Assembly (NCBI GenBank): GCA_947260005.1
Contig: CAMYOL010000055.1
Coordinates: 1-64,000, forward strand
Length of the DNA stretch: 64,000 nucleotides
From: an uncultured Ectothiorhodospiraceae bacterium
GTDB taxonomy: Bacteria; Pseudomonadota; Gammaproteobacteria; UBA6429; Thiohalophilaceae
Reading direction: 5' to 3'
Shown here: positions 16,446-25,038 of the stretch, one piece after another
Layout: every line of letters begins with the position of its first letter
Numbering within the stretch: position 1 is the stretch's first letter
Translations under genes and position numbers: made by a program
Notes under the pieces: generated by a model
What the model was told of the DNA's origin: nothing
Seen by the model: the letters and a program-made list of their open reading frames with translations, nothing else
Database searches by the model: none

Positions 16446-17879
16446 ATGGGAGAGGAAATCAAGAGCAGTCATTTCGTTGCGAGTGACTTTAGCCGGTTTG
16501 AATCTTCATTAGCAGAAGAGACTGATTATTTAACTGAACTTTTTGCTCAAAATGAATTTGTTAATGAACACCCTGTTTCTGGTTTTGAAATAGAATCCTG
16601 GTTAGTCGATTATGATTATCATCCTGCTCCACTCAATGAAGCTTTCTTAAAAGCCTTTAATAATCCACTTGCCAGTCCCGAGCTTGCTAATTTTAATGTT
16701 GAAATAAATACTGAGCCACGGACTTTAAATGGACATGTTTTTTCAGCCATGCACCAGTCACTAATCGATACCTGGACGCGTTGTAAAAATACAGCAGCCG
16801 ATCTGGAAGCAAAAATTCTAATGTGTGGAATTTTACCGACGATAAAGAATGAAGATCTGAATTTATCGAATATGTCGAAAATGAAACGATATCGCGCACT
16901 CAATCGAGAAGTCTTTCATCGGCGTAAAGGGAAACCCATTACGCTGGATATTAACGGCAAGGAACATTTAAAAGTCACTCATCGGGATGTCATGTTGGAG
17001 TCGGCAGCCACTTCATTTCAGATTCATATACAGGTGAGTCCGCAGCAGGCGGTTCGTTTTTATAATGCCAGTATATTATTGTCGGCACCACTCGTCGCGC
17101 TAACGGCTAATTCTCCATATTTGTTTGGTAAAGACTTATGGGACGAAACGCGTATTCCTCTTTTCGAACAAGCTGTGGCAGTTGGTGGATTTGCTGGGGC
17201 TGCTTTTGGGCCTATCAGTCGGGTCACCTTTGGTTCAGGTTATGCGCGAGACTCATTATTAGAGTGTTTTACTGAGAACTTGGAGCATTATCCGGTTTTG
17301 CTTCCGGTCGAACTTGATGGTGGTAAAAATAAGTTAGCTCACTTGCGCTTGCATAATGGCACGGTCTGGCGGTGGAATCGACCTTTGATTGGGTTTGATG
17401 AGCAAGGTAAACCGCATTTACGAATTGAACAAAGAGTGGTGGCTGCAGGCCCGAGTAATCTCGATGCGATTGCAAATGCGGCGTTTTATTATGGTGTGGT
17501 CAATTATTTAGCCAATGCCGAAATTCCTCCGGAAAGATTATTAGGTTTTGCCCAGGCAAAAGATAATTTTTACCGAGCCAGTCATCTAGGGTTAAAAGCT
17601 CAATTAACCTGGTTAGACGGTGTACAGGCTTCGGCTCATGAGTTGTTAACCGAAAAATTGTTACCGATGGCCTACCTTGGCCTGGAACAGCTCGGTATTT
17701 CTAAAACCGATATTAATGAGTATTTGTCGGTAATAAAAAATCGGTTACAGTTAAAAACCAATGGGGCTACCTGGCAACGTCAGTATGTGAAAAAGCATGG
17801 TAAAGATATGGTTGCCTTAACTGAAATTTATTACCAACAACAGAACAGTGGTCTGCCTGTTCATGAATGGCGAGTGTAA
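16446..17879 (+). CDS. GCS2-type glutamate--cysteine ligase-like protein
   Basis: This 477-residue protein belongs to the carboxylate-amine ligase superfamily related to GCS2 and YbdK. Members join amino acids through ATP-dependent acyl-phosphate chemistry. Visible signs are FEIESWLVDYDYHPAPL, NFNVEINTEPRTLNG, TSFQIHIQVSP (the His/Gln-containing metal- and substrate-binding strand) and LRLHNGTVWRWNRPLIGF. It is often annotated as glutamate--cysteine ligase, but the acceptor is not proven for this branch. It follows murU by 18 bases and is followed by an AstE/AspA-type hydrolase. Such a ligase-hydrolase pair could make and break the same amide bond, possibly on a recycled cell-wall peptide. 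Confidence 0.75.
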   Translation: MGEEIKSSHFVASDFSRFESSLAEETDYLTELFAQNEFVNEHPVSGFEIESWLVDYDYHPAPLNEAFLKAFNNPLASPELANFNVEINTEPRTLNGHVFSAMHQSLIDTWTRCKNTAADLEAKILMCGILPTIKNEDLNLSNMSKMKRYRALNREVFHRRKGKPITLDINGKEHLKVTHRDVMLESAATSFQIHIQVSPQQAVRFYNASILLSAPLVALTANSPYLFGKDLWDETRIPLFEQAVAVGGFAGAAFGPISRVTFGSGYARDSLLECFTENLEHYPVLLPVELDGGKNKLAHLRLHNGTVWRWNRPLIGFDEQGKPHLRIEQRVVAAGPSNLDAIANAAFYYGVVNYLANAEIPPERLLGFAQAKDNFYRASHLGLKAQLTWLDGVQASAHELLTEKLLPMAYLGLEQLGISKTDINEYLSVIKNRLQLKTNGATWQRQYVKKHGKDMVALTEIYYQQQNSGLPVHEWRV

Positions 17880-17881
17880 TT

Positions 17882-18898
17882 ATGTTAACCGTATTCGAAT
17901 CACTACCAAAAGGTCTATTAAACTGCGAGCCAAACGAATTACATGACTTTTTACCAGGACCCAGTCTCATTCATTTAGCAGGTGAAATAAAACAGCCTCT
18001 TTTCATTTCCGTGTTGTTACACGGAAATGAAACAACCGGTTGGTATGCAGTGCGGGAATTATTAAAAGAGTATCAGGAAAAACCATTACCTCGTGCGCTA
18101 AGCCTGTTCATCGCCAATGTTGCTGCAGCGAAGGAGGCTGTTCGTCATTTAAATACTCAACCGGATTATAATCGTATCTGGAAGATGGAAGAGGATCGTA
18201 TTGAGAATGAAATGGTGCATGAAGTATTAAGGCAAATGGAACAGCGCGATGTATTTGCTTGCATTGATATTCATAATAATACCGGGCGTAATCCACATTA
18301 TGCCTGTGTCAACCGTCTGGCGGCTCCCTTTTTCCAGCTGGCGACGTTATTTGCCAACACAGTTGTTTATTTCATTAAGCCGGATACGGTTTTATCCCTG
18401 GCATTTTCAAATTTGTGTCCTGCGGTAACGATCGAGTGTGGTAAGCCGACTGAGCCAAACGGGATCGATCATGCCAGGGGTTATTTAAGTTCAGTCTTGG
18501 ACCTGCAAGAGTTGGATGAACAAAGCCGTGATGTTCACGACATTAGGGTGTTTCATACCGTGGCGATCGTAAAGCTAAAGCAAGGGATTACTATTGGCCA
18601 GAAAGGCGAAAATGTGTCGTTACAGATCTCTCCCGAACTGGATCAGCTTAATTTCAGTGAGTTAATACCTGAAACGATAATGGCCGTCACGAATCAGGAT
18701 GATTTTATGCCGATTGAGGCGATCAATGAGTTTGGCAAGGATGTGGCCGACCGGTATTTTGAGGTCAAAAACGGTACGTTACGCACTATCAGAACGGTAA
18801 TGCCATCCATGTTGACATTAGATACCGAAATTATCCGTCAGGATTGCTTTTGTTACCTGATGGAACAACTGGATTTGAGCACAACCCTGTCGGCTTAA
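17882..18898 (+). CDS. Succinylglutamate desuccinylase/aspartoacylase-type metallohydrolase
   Basis: This is a zinc hydrolase of the M14-like AstE/AspA group, which removes acyl groups or cleaves C-terminal amides. The zinc-binding motif is HGNETTGWYAV (HxxE), a later ligand is in CIDIHNNTGRNPHYACV, and VTIECGKPTEPNG carries the likely catalytic Glu. AspA-like enzymes are about 310-350 residues and this one is 338. I chose the ATG at 17882; an in-frame ATG 15 bases upstream would overlap the ligase gene by 13 bases. The substrate is unknown, and by position it is probably the partner of the upstream GCS2-like ligase. Confidence 0.8.
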   Translation: MLTVFESLPKGLLNCEPNELHDFLPGPSLIHLAGEIKQPLFISVLLHGNETTGWYAVRELLKEYQEKPLPRALSLFIANVAAAKEAVRHLNTQPDYNRIWKMEEDRIENEMVHEVLRQMEQRDVFACIDIHNNTGRNPHYACVNRLAAPFFQLATLFANTVVYFIKPDTVLSLAFSNLCPAVTIECGKPTEPNGIDHARGYLSSVLDLQELDEQSRDVHDIRVFHTVAIVKLKQGITIGQKGENVSLQISPELDQLNFSELIPETIMAVTNQDDFMPIEAINEFGKDVADRYFEVKNGTLRTIRTVMPSMLTLDTEIIRQDCFCYLMEQLDLSTTLSA

Positions 18899-18931
18899 CA
18901 GTAAGCTGAGGTTTATGCCAGGCAAGTTAGC

Positions 18932-18959
18932 TTGAGCTGATAGGCTAAGTTGGTATAAT
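18932..18959 (+). promoter_or_regulatory. Sigma-70 promoter for the TPR/L,D-transpeptidase pair
   Basis: TTGAGC (18932-18937), a 16-base spacer and a perfect TATAAT (18954-18959), preceded by TG one base upstream (extended -10). It lies 60 bases before the TPR gene start in the only gap between two plus-strand units. Confidence 0.6.
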
Positions 18960-19018
18960 CATTGCAGATTTTCATGAACCAGCTATATTATTAACAAGCT
19001 AGGCTAAAGAGATCAATA

Positions 19019-20023
19019 ATGATGTTGTTACGTGCTTTTCTCTATTGCTGTGTAGCCAGTTGCTATTGGGTCGTACCGGCATTTGCAGATGACCTGCAAC
19101 AAATACAAGCCCGGCTAGCGTCAGGGCAAGGTGATACAGCACAACTTCTTCAGGACGTTAATGTCTTTTTGCAACAATCCCCGAATCATTTTGAGGCGCT
19201 ATTCTTAAAAGCACGCTTACTCGAGAAAAATGAACAGTTCGCACTGGCTGAAGAAGTCTATCGTGAGACCATTGTTTCTCACCCGAATGCCCCTGAACCC
19301 TATAATAATCTAGCGCGTTTACTGGTAAAAGACGGTAAGCTGGCTGAGGCTCAATCCTTGCTTGAAACGGCAATGCATACCCACCCAGGCTATGCAACGA
19401 TTTACGATAATTTAAGTCAGATTTATGTTGCCATGGCACGAAACTCATATGGGAAGGCCCTGCAGTTAAATGCTGCAAACTCACCAATAAGCCTTGCCAG
19501 TCTGAATATTGTCGGGAATCCCTCAGCTGGTTTTGAAAACAAAACTCCGGGGTCTGATACAAGCAACTCAGAAACAAGTCCAAGCCTGACCCCGATCCAG
19601 AAAGATTCAGAGAACATTGCCCCCATTGTTTTGGCTTCAACCAATCAAAAGCCTTCTGCTTCGAAATCATTACAGGATAGAGATGAGATCATTACCACTC
19701 TGCAGGGTTGGGCGGCTGCATGGTCAGAACAGGCAACGGATGTTTACTTTATATTTTATGCCGATGACTATCATCCTCCAGGGCAATCACGCATTGCCTG
19801 GAAAAAGGAGCGGCGAGTTCGATTAAATAAACCTAGCTGGATTCAGATTGGTCTGGAAGGGATTAACATTAAATCAATATCCAATGAAGTTGCAAAAGTT
19901 GAGTTGATACAGGAATACCGTGCCAGCAATTATCAGGATAAAACTCGCAAAGAATTAAAATTACGCCAGACTGAAGATGGTTGGCGAATAGTAGAAGAAC
20001 GGAATTTAGCCAAGATAAATTAG
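19019..20023 (+). CDS. Periplasmic TPR protein with Cds6-like C-terminal domain
   Basis: The 334-residue protein has a signal peptide (residues 1-23, ending PAFA), three TPR-like repeats at about 35-140 (FEALFLKARLLEKNEQFALA, EPYNNLARLLVKDGKLAEA) and a Ser/Thr-rich linker at about 165-220. A C-terminal domain covers about 225-334 (LQGWAAAWSEQATDVYF to DGWRIVEER). That domain looks like the NTF2-like domain found at the C-terminus of L,D-transpeptidases such as Cds6, and the next gene ends in what appears to be the same domain. The start is just one base before the end of the previous line of the operon's leader, behind a strong promoter. It probably partners the L,D-transpeptidase, and the TPRs offer a protein-binding surface. 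Confidence 0.72.
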   Translation: MMLLRAFLYCCVASCYWVVPAFADDLQQIQARLASGQGDTAQLLQDVNVFLQQSPNHFEALFLKARLLEKNEQFALAEEVYRETIVSHPNAPEPYNNLARLLVKDGKLAEAQSLLETAMHTHPGYATIYDNLSQIYVAMARNSYGKALQLNAANSPISLASLNIVGNPSAGFENKTPGSDTSNSETSPSLTPIQKDSENIAPIVLASTNQKPSASKSLQDRDEIITTLQGWAAAWSEQATDVYFIFYADDYHPPGQSRIAWKKERRVRLNKPSWIQIGLEGINIKSISNEVAKVELIQEYRASNYQDKTRKELKLRQTEDGWRIVEERNLAKIN

Positions 20024-20024
20024 T

Positions 20025-21422
20025 ATGCACTTAATATATCGAAAATCTTTTATTTTAGGGTGTTCTGCACTTTTAATGGTGATGGCGGTGGTGACCCAGA
20101 GTCAAACGGTGTCAAGTTTAGTACAACCTAAGATAATACAGTCCAATATAGTGAATTCTGATTCAATAAATTCATTAGCAACACAAACCACGGTTATCAA
20201 AAGTGCCATACCAGAGATTGATTTAACGACATCGGCATTAACCGAGTTAAAACAGCGTATGGCTGATAGGGTTTCCAGGGATGAAAAAGATTATGAGGCA
20301 CGTTTCATAAAAAGTGTCGCCACTTATCAGCTTGGTGAGCCCCAGTTGGCTTTTAATGAGATTACGCAACTATCAAATCAAGTTCCACAATTCCATTTGG
20401 CTCATCTGCTGCGTGCTGATATGTTGGCAGGCCGCGCTAATATGATGAGTGACATTAGTTCACTAGGACTCAGTGTAGATACTGAAACCCTTCAAGTTCA
20501 GGTAAGCGCATTAAGAGATGAAGCCCGTATGCGTATTCAGGCCAATCTTGCTCCAATTAGTGGGGATAAGTTTCCGCTGCAACTATTAAATTTGAGCTCT
20601 ACCATTAAAACGGCCTTATTAGTTGATAAGACTAATCACCGTTTATACGTCTTTAAACGAAAGAGTAGCAATACACCTGCTCAATTAGTGAAAGATTTTT
20701 ATATTAGTACGGGCAGAAAAAGTGGTAACAAAATCACTGAGGGTGATCTTAAAACACCAGAAGGGGTTTATTTTATTACTTCCTGGATCCCGGATGGTGA
20801 GTTACCTGAGAAATATGGAATCGGCGCATTTCCGACTAATTATCCGAATGCTCTGGATCGAAAGTTAGGTAAAACAGGTAATGGCATCTGGTTGCATGGA
20901 ACCGACAGGATCTACTACAGTCGCCCACCACTAGATAGCGAAGGCTGTGTCGTTTTATCAAATCCGGACCTGAACAATATTAAAAGTTTGATTACGCCAG
21001 GGGTAACGCCTATTGTTATTGCTAAAAAAATACAATGGGTATCAATAAATGAATGGAATGATACTCGTGCAGAAGTTTTAAAGTCTATTGAGCGCTGGCG
21101 CCTGGACTGGGAAAGCTTAGATGTACAGAAGTATCTGAGCCACTATGGAAAAGAATTCTGGAGTGGGCGACATAACCAACGTAGTTGGATCCAATATAAA
21201 ACCCGAATAGCTAAACAAAAAACTTTTCAAAAAGTCACCCTCAGTGACTTGTCACTCTATTATTATCCTGTACGAAATCAAGGTAAAACTGCTTCCCACG
21301 ATATGGTGTTAGCGCGGTTTACGCAGAAGTATCAGTCGAATAACTATAATGGTGAGATTAGAAAAAAAATCTATCTTGGCAAAGAAACGGGAACCTGGCG
21401 TATTCTCTACGAAGGTCGTTAG
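20025..21422 (+). CDS. L,D-transpeptidase (YkuD fold) with C-terminal Cds6-like domain
   Basis: This periplasmic enzyme is expected to cut or cross-link peptidoglycan stem peptides at meso-diaminopimelate. After a signal sequence there is a helical region to about residue 185, then the YkuD domain at about 196-345 (TALLVDKTNHRLYVFKR). The catalytic motif is intact: H291 in IWLHGTD and C308 in SEGCVVLSN. The remaining 115 residues (about 350-465) form a domain with the pattern W..DW..LD...YL..Y, RRSW-like WIQYKTR and TWRILYEG, which matches the end of the upstream TPR protein. The start lies one base after the upstream stop, and the 3' end overlaps convergent ydcF by four bases. Confidence 0.88.
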   Translation: MHLIYRKSFILGCSALLMVMAVVTQSQTVSSLVQPKIIQSNIVNSDSINSLATQTTVIKSAIPEIDLTTSALTELKQRMADRVSRDEKDYEARFIKSVATYQLGEPQLAFNEITQLSNQVPQFHLAHLLRADMLAGRANMMSDISSLGLSVDTETLQVQVSALRDEARMRIQANLAPISGDKFPLQLLNLSSTIKTALLVDKTNHRLYVFKRKSSNTPAQLVKDFYISTGRKSGNKITEGDLKTPEGVYFITSWIPDGELPEKYGIGAFPTNYPNALDRKLGKTGNGIWLHGTDRIYYSRPPLDSEGCVVLSNPDLNNIKSLITPGVTPIVIAKKIQWVSINEWNDTRAEVLKSIERWRLDWESLDVQKYLSHYGKEFWSGRHNQRSWIQYKTRIAKQKTFQKVTLSDLSLYYYPVRNQGKTASHDMVLARFTQKYQSNNYNGEIRKKIYLGKETGTWRILYEGR

Positions 21423-22183
21423 TAATATCTGAGTTTATACCAAAGTCGACCCATCCATTCATGAAATACTCTCGCGGATTTTCTGGCGGCGCCGATACTG
21501 GGGAAAATTCTCATGAAAATAGATCTTGTGTCTGGGGTATAAAAGCCCATAGGTGCAGGGATAACGGTAAATCCTGCTTGTTCAAATGCTTCCGTGGCAC
21601 GGGCCATATGTAAAGCATGCGTCACAAGTATAATGTTGGTATTACTATTCGTACTTAACATATCGTAACTGTATTTAGCATTTTCATATGTTGTGCGACT
21701 CTTGGTTTCTGTCCAATGAGCAACGCCGCTGAAAGAATTTTCAATGACCTCTTTCATTAAAAATGCTTCGGATTTTCGACCTCCATATACACTACCACCT
21801 GTAACTAAAATGGGTAATTTCAATTGACGTTGTAGGTAGGCACCATAGCGGCAACGTTCCAGGGCATGTCGTGAAACAGTATCTTTGGATTGATATTCAG
21901 GTGCATCGGCATAGCGACCGCCACCGAGGATCACGATAGCTTTAGCTGATACGTTGCTGAATTGGTCGTGGTTTAAAGGTGAGTCCACCTGGGTAATACT
22001 GACTAAAGTAGAACTAACAAGAGGGACACTTATAAGAATTAAGCTAATCAAGCCGGAATAAAAGAATATCTGTCCAGTTCGATAAAATCGAATTCGTACC
22101 AGTAGACCAATTAGTATAAGTGAAAAAAATAACCCAGGGGGAACCAGGAGGCTTGAAACGAGTTTGGTAATAAAGACTTCCAT
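21419..22183 (-). CDS. YdcF/SanA/ElyC-family membrane protein (DUF218)
   Basis: The 254-residue protein has two N-terminal membrane segments (about residues 8-27 and 36-60), followed by a DUF218 domain in the periplasm. Conserved blocks are AIVILGGGRYADAPEY, LPILVTGGSVYGG, TKSRTTYENAKYSYDML and ILVTHALHMARATEAF. E. coli relatives (SanA, ElyC) affect envelope integrity and lipid-linked precursor use, but the enzymatic activity is unclear. It lies 26 bases downstream of lipA and may be read through from that operon. It is convergent with the L,D-transpeptidase gene. Confidence 0.85.
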   Translation of the reverse strand: MEVFITKLVSSLLVPPGLFFSLILIGLLVRIRFYRTGQIFFYSGLISLILISVPLVSSTLVSITQVDSPLNHDQFSNVSAKAIVILGGGRYADAPEYQSKDTVSRHALERCRYGAYLQRQLKLPILVTGGSVYGGRKSEAFLMKEVIENSFSGVAHWTETKSRTTYENAKYSYDMLSTNSNTNIILVTHALHMARATEAFEQAGFTVIPAPMGFYTPDTRSIFMRIFPSIGAARKSARVFHEWMGRLWYKLRYY

Positions 22184-22209
22184 GTGAGATTGCTCTTATT
22201 AATTTTAAG

Positions 22210-23178
22210 TTAATTTAAATCTTGAGCCTGAATATCAGCATGATATGAAGAACGCACCATCGGTCCGCTAGCGACATTTTTAAAACCCATAGCATATCCT
22301 GCGAGTTCCAATTCTTTAAATTCATCAGGTGTGACATACCGCTCAACTGGAAGGTGGTGCTGACTTGGTTGTAGATATTGTCCGAGCGTTAACATGTCAC
22401 AACCATGATTATGCAGGTCTTGCATCACCTGTTTTACTTCTTCGAGTGTTTCACCCAGGCCTAACATTAATCCAGATTTTGTTGAAACGTCAGGATTATC
22501 AGATTTGAAATTCTTGATAAGATCTAATGACCACTGATAGTCTGAACCGGGTCGAGCTTTTTTGTATAAACGTGGTATGGTTTCGAGATTGTGGTTAAAT
22601 ACATCAGGTAGTTGACGAGTGATAACAGGCAAGGCCTTTTCCATTCGTCCTCGAAAATCGGGTGTGAGAATTTCAATTTTTGTTTCCGGGCAGTGTTCGC
22701 GAATAGCAGCGATGCAGTGAGCAAAGTGTGCGGCACCTCCATCTCTCAGGTCATCACGATCGACTGATGTGATGACGACATAACGTAACTTCATGGCCGC
22801 AATCGTTTTAGCCAGGTTAAGTGGCTCATCAGTATCGAGTGGCTCTGGACGACCATGGGCGACATCACAGAAAGGGCAACGTCGAGTACAGATATTTCCC
22901 ATGATCATAAAGGTTGCGGTGCCATGGGCAAAACATTCTCCGATATTAGGACAGGCGGCCTCTTCACAGACGGTATGTAAATTATGCTGCCGGAGAACAT
23001 CTTTGAGATTGGCCACAGCGGGCGAATTTGGTGAGCGTGCCCGGATCCAGTTGGGTTTCCTAAGTGGTTGATCTTTAGGAACGACTTTTATCGGTATACG
23101 CGCCGTTTTACTGGCCCCCTTTAAGGGATTGGCCGCCTGGGGCAAGACTTCATTATGTTCATTTTTGGGGTCTTTCAT
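22210..23178 (-). CDS. lipA: Lipoyl synthase
   Basis: LipA is a radical-SAM enzyme that inserts two sulfur atoms into protein-bound octanoyl groups to make lipoate. The 322-residue protein shows both iron-sulfur motifs: the auxiliary cluster [12 protein letters not shown] and the radical-SAM CTRRCPFC. The C-terminal Ser ligand of the auxiliary cluster lies in [13 protein letters not shown]. It follows lipB by 24 bases, the usual order in which octanoate is attached and then thiolated. Confidence 0.98.
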   Translation of the reverse strand: MKDPKNEHNEVLPQAANPLKGASKTARIPIKVVPKDQPLRKPNWIRARSPNSPAVANLKDVLRQHNLHTVCEEAACPNIGECFAHGTATFMIMGNICTRRCPFCDVAHGRPEPLDTDEPLNLAKTIAAMKLRYVVITSVDRDDLRDGGAAHFAHCIAAIREHCPETKIEILTPDFRGRMEKALPVITRQLPDVFNHNLETIPRLYKKARPGSDYQWSLDLIKNFKSDNPDVSTKSGLMLGLGETLEEVKQVMQDLHNHGCDMLTLGQYLQPSQHHLPVERYVTPDEFKELELAGYAMGFKNVASGPMVRSSYHADIQAQDLN

Positions 23179-23202
23179 CGAGATGTCTATCGGGATTGGC
23201 GG

Positions 23203-23859
23203 TTATTGGATTTCACTATTGTACCCTAAATGCTGGCACAGGTGATGGTGGAGACCGGTTTTTACCGCGTTCAAATCAGGACAGGGGAGATCGACTAAAT
23301 CTTTAATCTGAGTAACGGCCATGTTCTCATAACCGCATGGATTAATGTTGTTGAATGGTTTCAAATCCATATCAACATTGAGTGAGAGTCCATGGTAGGT
23401 GCAGTTTTTTTTCACTCTTAAACCCAACGCGGCTATTTTCGCACCCGCAACATAAATTCCAGGTGCGCCCATTAAGCGTTCAGAGCGGATATCCAGACTA
23501 TCGAGATAATCTATTATGGCTTGTTCCATCGCATAAACGATGTTTTTAATGCCGAGATTTTTACGTTGCATGTCAATTAACAAGTAAGCGACAAGTTGAC
23601 CAGGACCATGATAAGTCACCTGGCCACCCCGATCGACAGGGATAAGTGGAATGTTATCCGTTTGATGTACGTGTTCTTTTTTACCGTTGAGACCTAGTGT
23701 ATAAACCGGAGTATGTTGCAAGTACCAAATTTGGTCCTGACTGGTTGGCGTGCGATTGAGCGTGTAATTTCGCATGTTGTCCCATACAGGCTGATAATCA
23801 CTTATCCCTAAATCACTGAACAGCAGGTCTGTGGCAGGTGTTGTATATAGTTTTTGCAT
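23203..23859 (-). CDS. lipB: Octanoyltransferase
   Basis: LipB moves octanoyl groups from acyl carrier protein onto lipoyl domains. The 218-residue protein has the catalytic pattern of the family: DRGGQVTYHGPGQLVAY, then VAGAKIAALGLRVKKNCTYH with the invariant Lys, and LSLNVDMDL with NINPCG carrying the active Cys. It lies 25 bases after ybeD and just before lipA. Confidence 0.97.
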   Translation of the reverse strand: MQKLYTTPATDLLFSDLGISDYQPVWDNMRNYTLNRTPTSQDQIWYLQHTPVYTLGLNGKKEHVHQTDNIPLIPVDRGGQVTYHGPGQLVAYLLIDMQRKNLGIKNIVYAMEQAIIDYLDSLDIRSERLMGAPGIYVAGAKIAALGLRVKKNCTYHGLSLNVDMDLKPFNNINPCGYENMAVTQIKDLVDLPCPDLNAVKTGLHHHLCQHLGYNSEIQ

Positions 23860-23884
23860 TGGATGAGTTGAAGCAGGGAAAAGT

Positions 23885-24157
23885 TTATAGTGCCATTATC
23901 ACTAATTCAGATGCGGTCAGGTCCATATAGATTGCATCGAGTTGTTTGCGACTGGTTGCAGTAATGGTGACAGTCAATGCGGCATAATTACTCTTCGCAC
24001 TATCACGACGAGTGATGGCCGAATCTTCAAATCCGTCTATATGGCGCTGCATGATCTGAATAACTTCTTGTTCAAACTCCTGGATTGCCTTACCCATTAC
24101 CTTAATCGGAAACTGGCAGGGGAATTCAAACAGGGTTTCTTGATCGGGATCTTTCAT
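23885..24157 (-). CDS. ybeD: DUF493/YbeD-family protein
   Basis: The 90-residue protein is of the YbeD type, a small alpha/beta (ACT-like) fold of unsettled role that is usually encoded between dacA and lipB. The family signature is visible: FEFPCQFPIKVMGKA, VIQIMQRHI, SKSNYAALTVTITATSR and DAIYMDLTASELVIMAL. A regulatory role for lipoate attachment has been suggested only from gene order. Confidence 0.92.
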   Translation of the reverse strand: MKDPDQETLFEFPCQFPIKVMGKAIQEFEQEVIQIMQRHIDGFEDSAITRRDSAKSNYAALTVTITATSRKQLDAIYMDLTASELVIMAL

Positions 24158-24165
24158 AAGATAAA

Positions 24166-25035
24166 TTAGTCATCGTTGTGTTTCAATTCAGATTTATAAC
24201 GCTGAAAAATCTCGTACATGTTAACGCTGACGGGACCAGGTTTACCGTCACCAACCATTTCGTCATTTAATTTAACAATGGGTAGTACTTCTTTAGTTGA
24301 GCTGGTTAGCCACACTTCATCTGCCGCCGATAGCTCGGTACGAGAGAAGTTCGATTCAATACATTCAATATGGTTCTTTTTAGCTAATTCAACGATCAAA
24401 TCACGAGTAATGCCAGGTAACAAACGGCTACTTTTGGGAGGTGTTTTAATGACACCATCGATAACAATAAATATGTTACTGGCTGATCCTTCAGTGACTT
24501 CGCCATCTCGAACCAAGATGGCTTCTGAGGCGCCTTCATCGATTGCGGTTTGCTTTAGTAATATATTCGGCAGTAAGGTGATGGCTTTTATATTACAGTA
24601 TTGCCAGCGGATATCATCGAGCGTAATCGCACTTACACCTTTGTTGAACGTTTCCGTATCAGTAACTTTTAACGGGTTCGACATCATAAATACGGTTGGG
24701 GTGATGTCTCCAGGAAAGGCATGATCACGCTTTGCCACGCCGCGGGTAACTTGTACATAAATAGACTGATCCTCAATATCATGTTTCATGACAAGCTGAC
24801 TGAGGTATTTTTTCCATTCCGATTCTGGATAGGGATTGGGAATGCGAGTCGCGTCTAGGCTGTTATTTAATCGGTCCAGGTGTTCATCCAGACGAAATAA
24901 ACGTTTTGCATAGACTGGAATGACTTCGTAGACGCCATCACCAAAAATAAAACCTCGGTCAAGAACCGGCACCCTGGCTTCATCTAGTGGCATAAATTCG
25001 CCATTTAAAAAAACAATGGAATCAGTCATGGCCAT
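24166..25035 (-). CDS. dat: D-amino acid aminotransferase
   Basis: This is a PLP enzyme of fold type IV that interconverts D-alanine and D-glutamate with their keto acids. The 289 residues fit the family. Signatures are VPVLDRGFIFGDGVYEVIPV, VTRGVAKRDHAFPG, the PLP-binding CNIKAITLLPNILLKQ with the catalytic Lys, and EAILVRDGEVTEGSASNIF. A branched-chain aminotransferase or aminodeoxychorismate lyase has the same fold, but the N-terminal Tyr and Arg pattern and the position after dacA favour the D-specific enzyme. The start lies three bases after the dacA stop. It may reuse D-alanine released by the carboxypeptidase. Confidence 0.88.
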   Translation of the reverse strand: MAMTDSIVFLNGEFMPLDEARVPVLDRGFIFGDGVYEVIPVYAKRLFRLDEHLDRLNNSLDATRIPNPYPESEWKKYLSQLVMKHDIEDQSIYVQVTRGVAKRDHAFPGDITPTVFMMSNPLKVTDTETFNKGVSAITLDDIRWQYCNIKAITLLPNILLKQTAIDEGASEAILVRDGEVTEGSASNIFIVIDGVIKTPPKSSRLLPGITRDLIVELAKKNHIECIESNFSRTELSAADEVWLTSSTKEVLPIVKLNDEMVGDGKPGPVSVNMYEIFQRYKSELKHNDD

Positions 25036-25038
25036 GGT

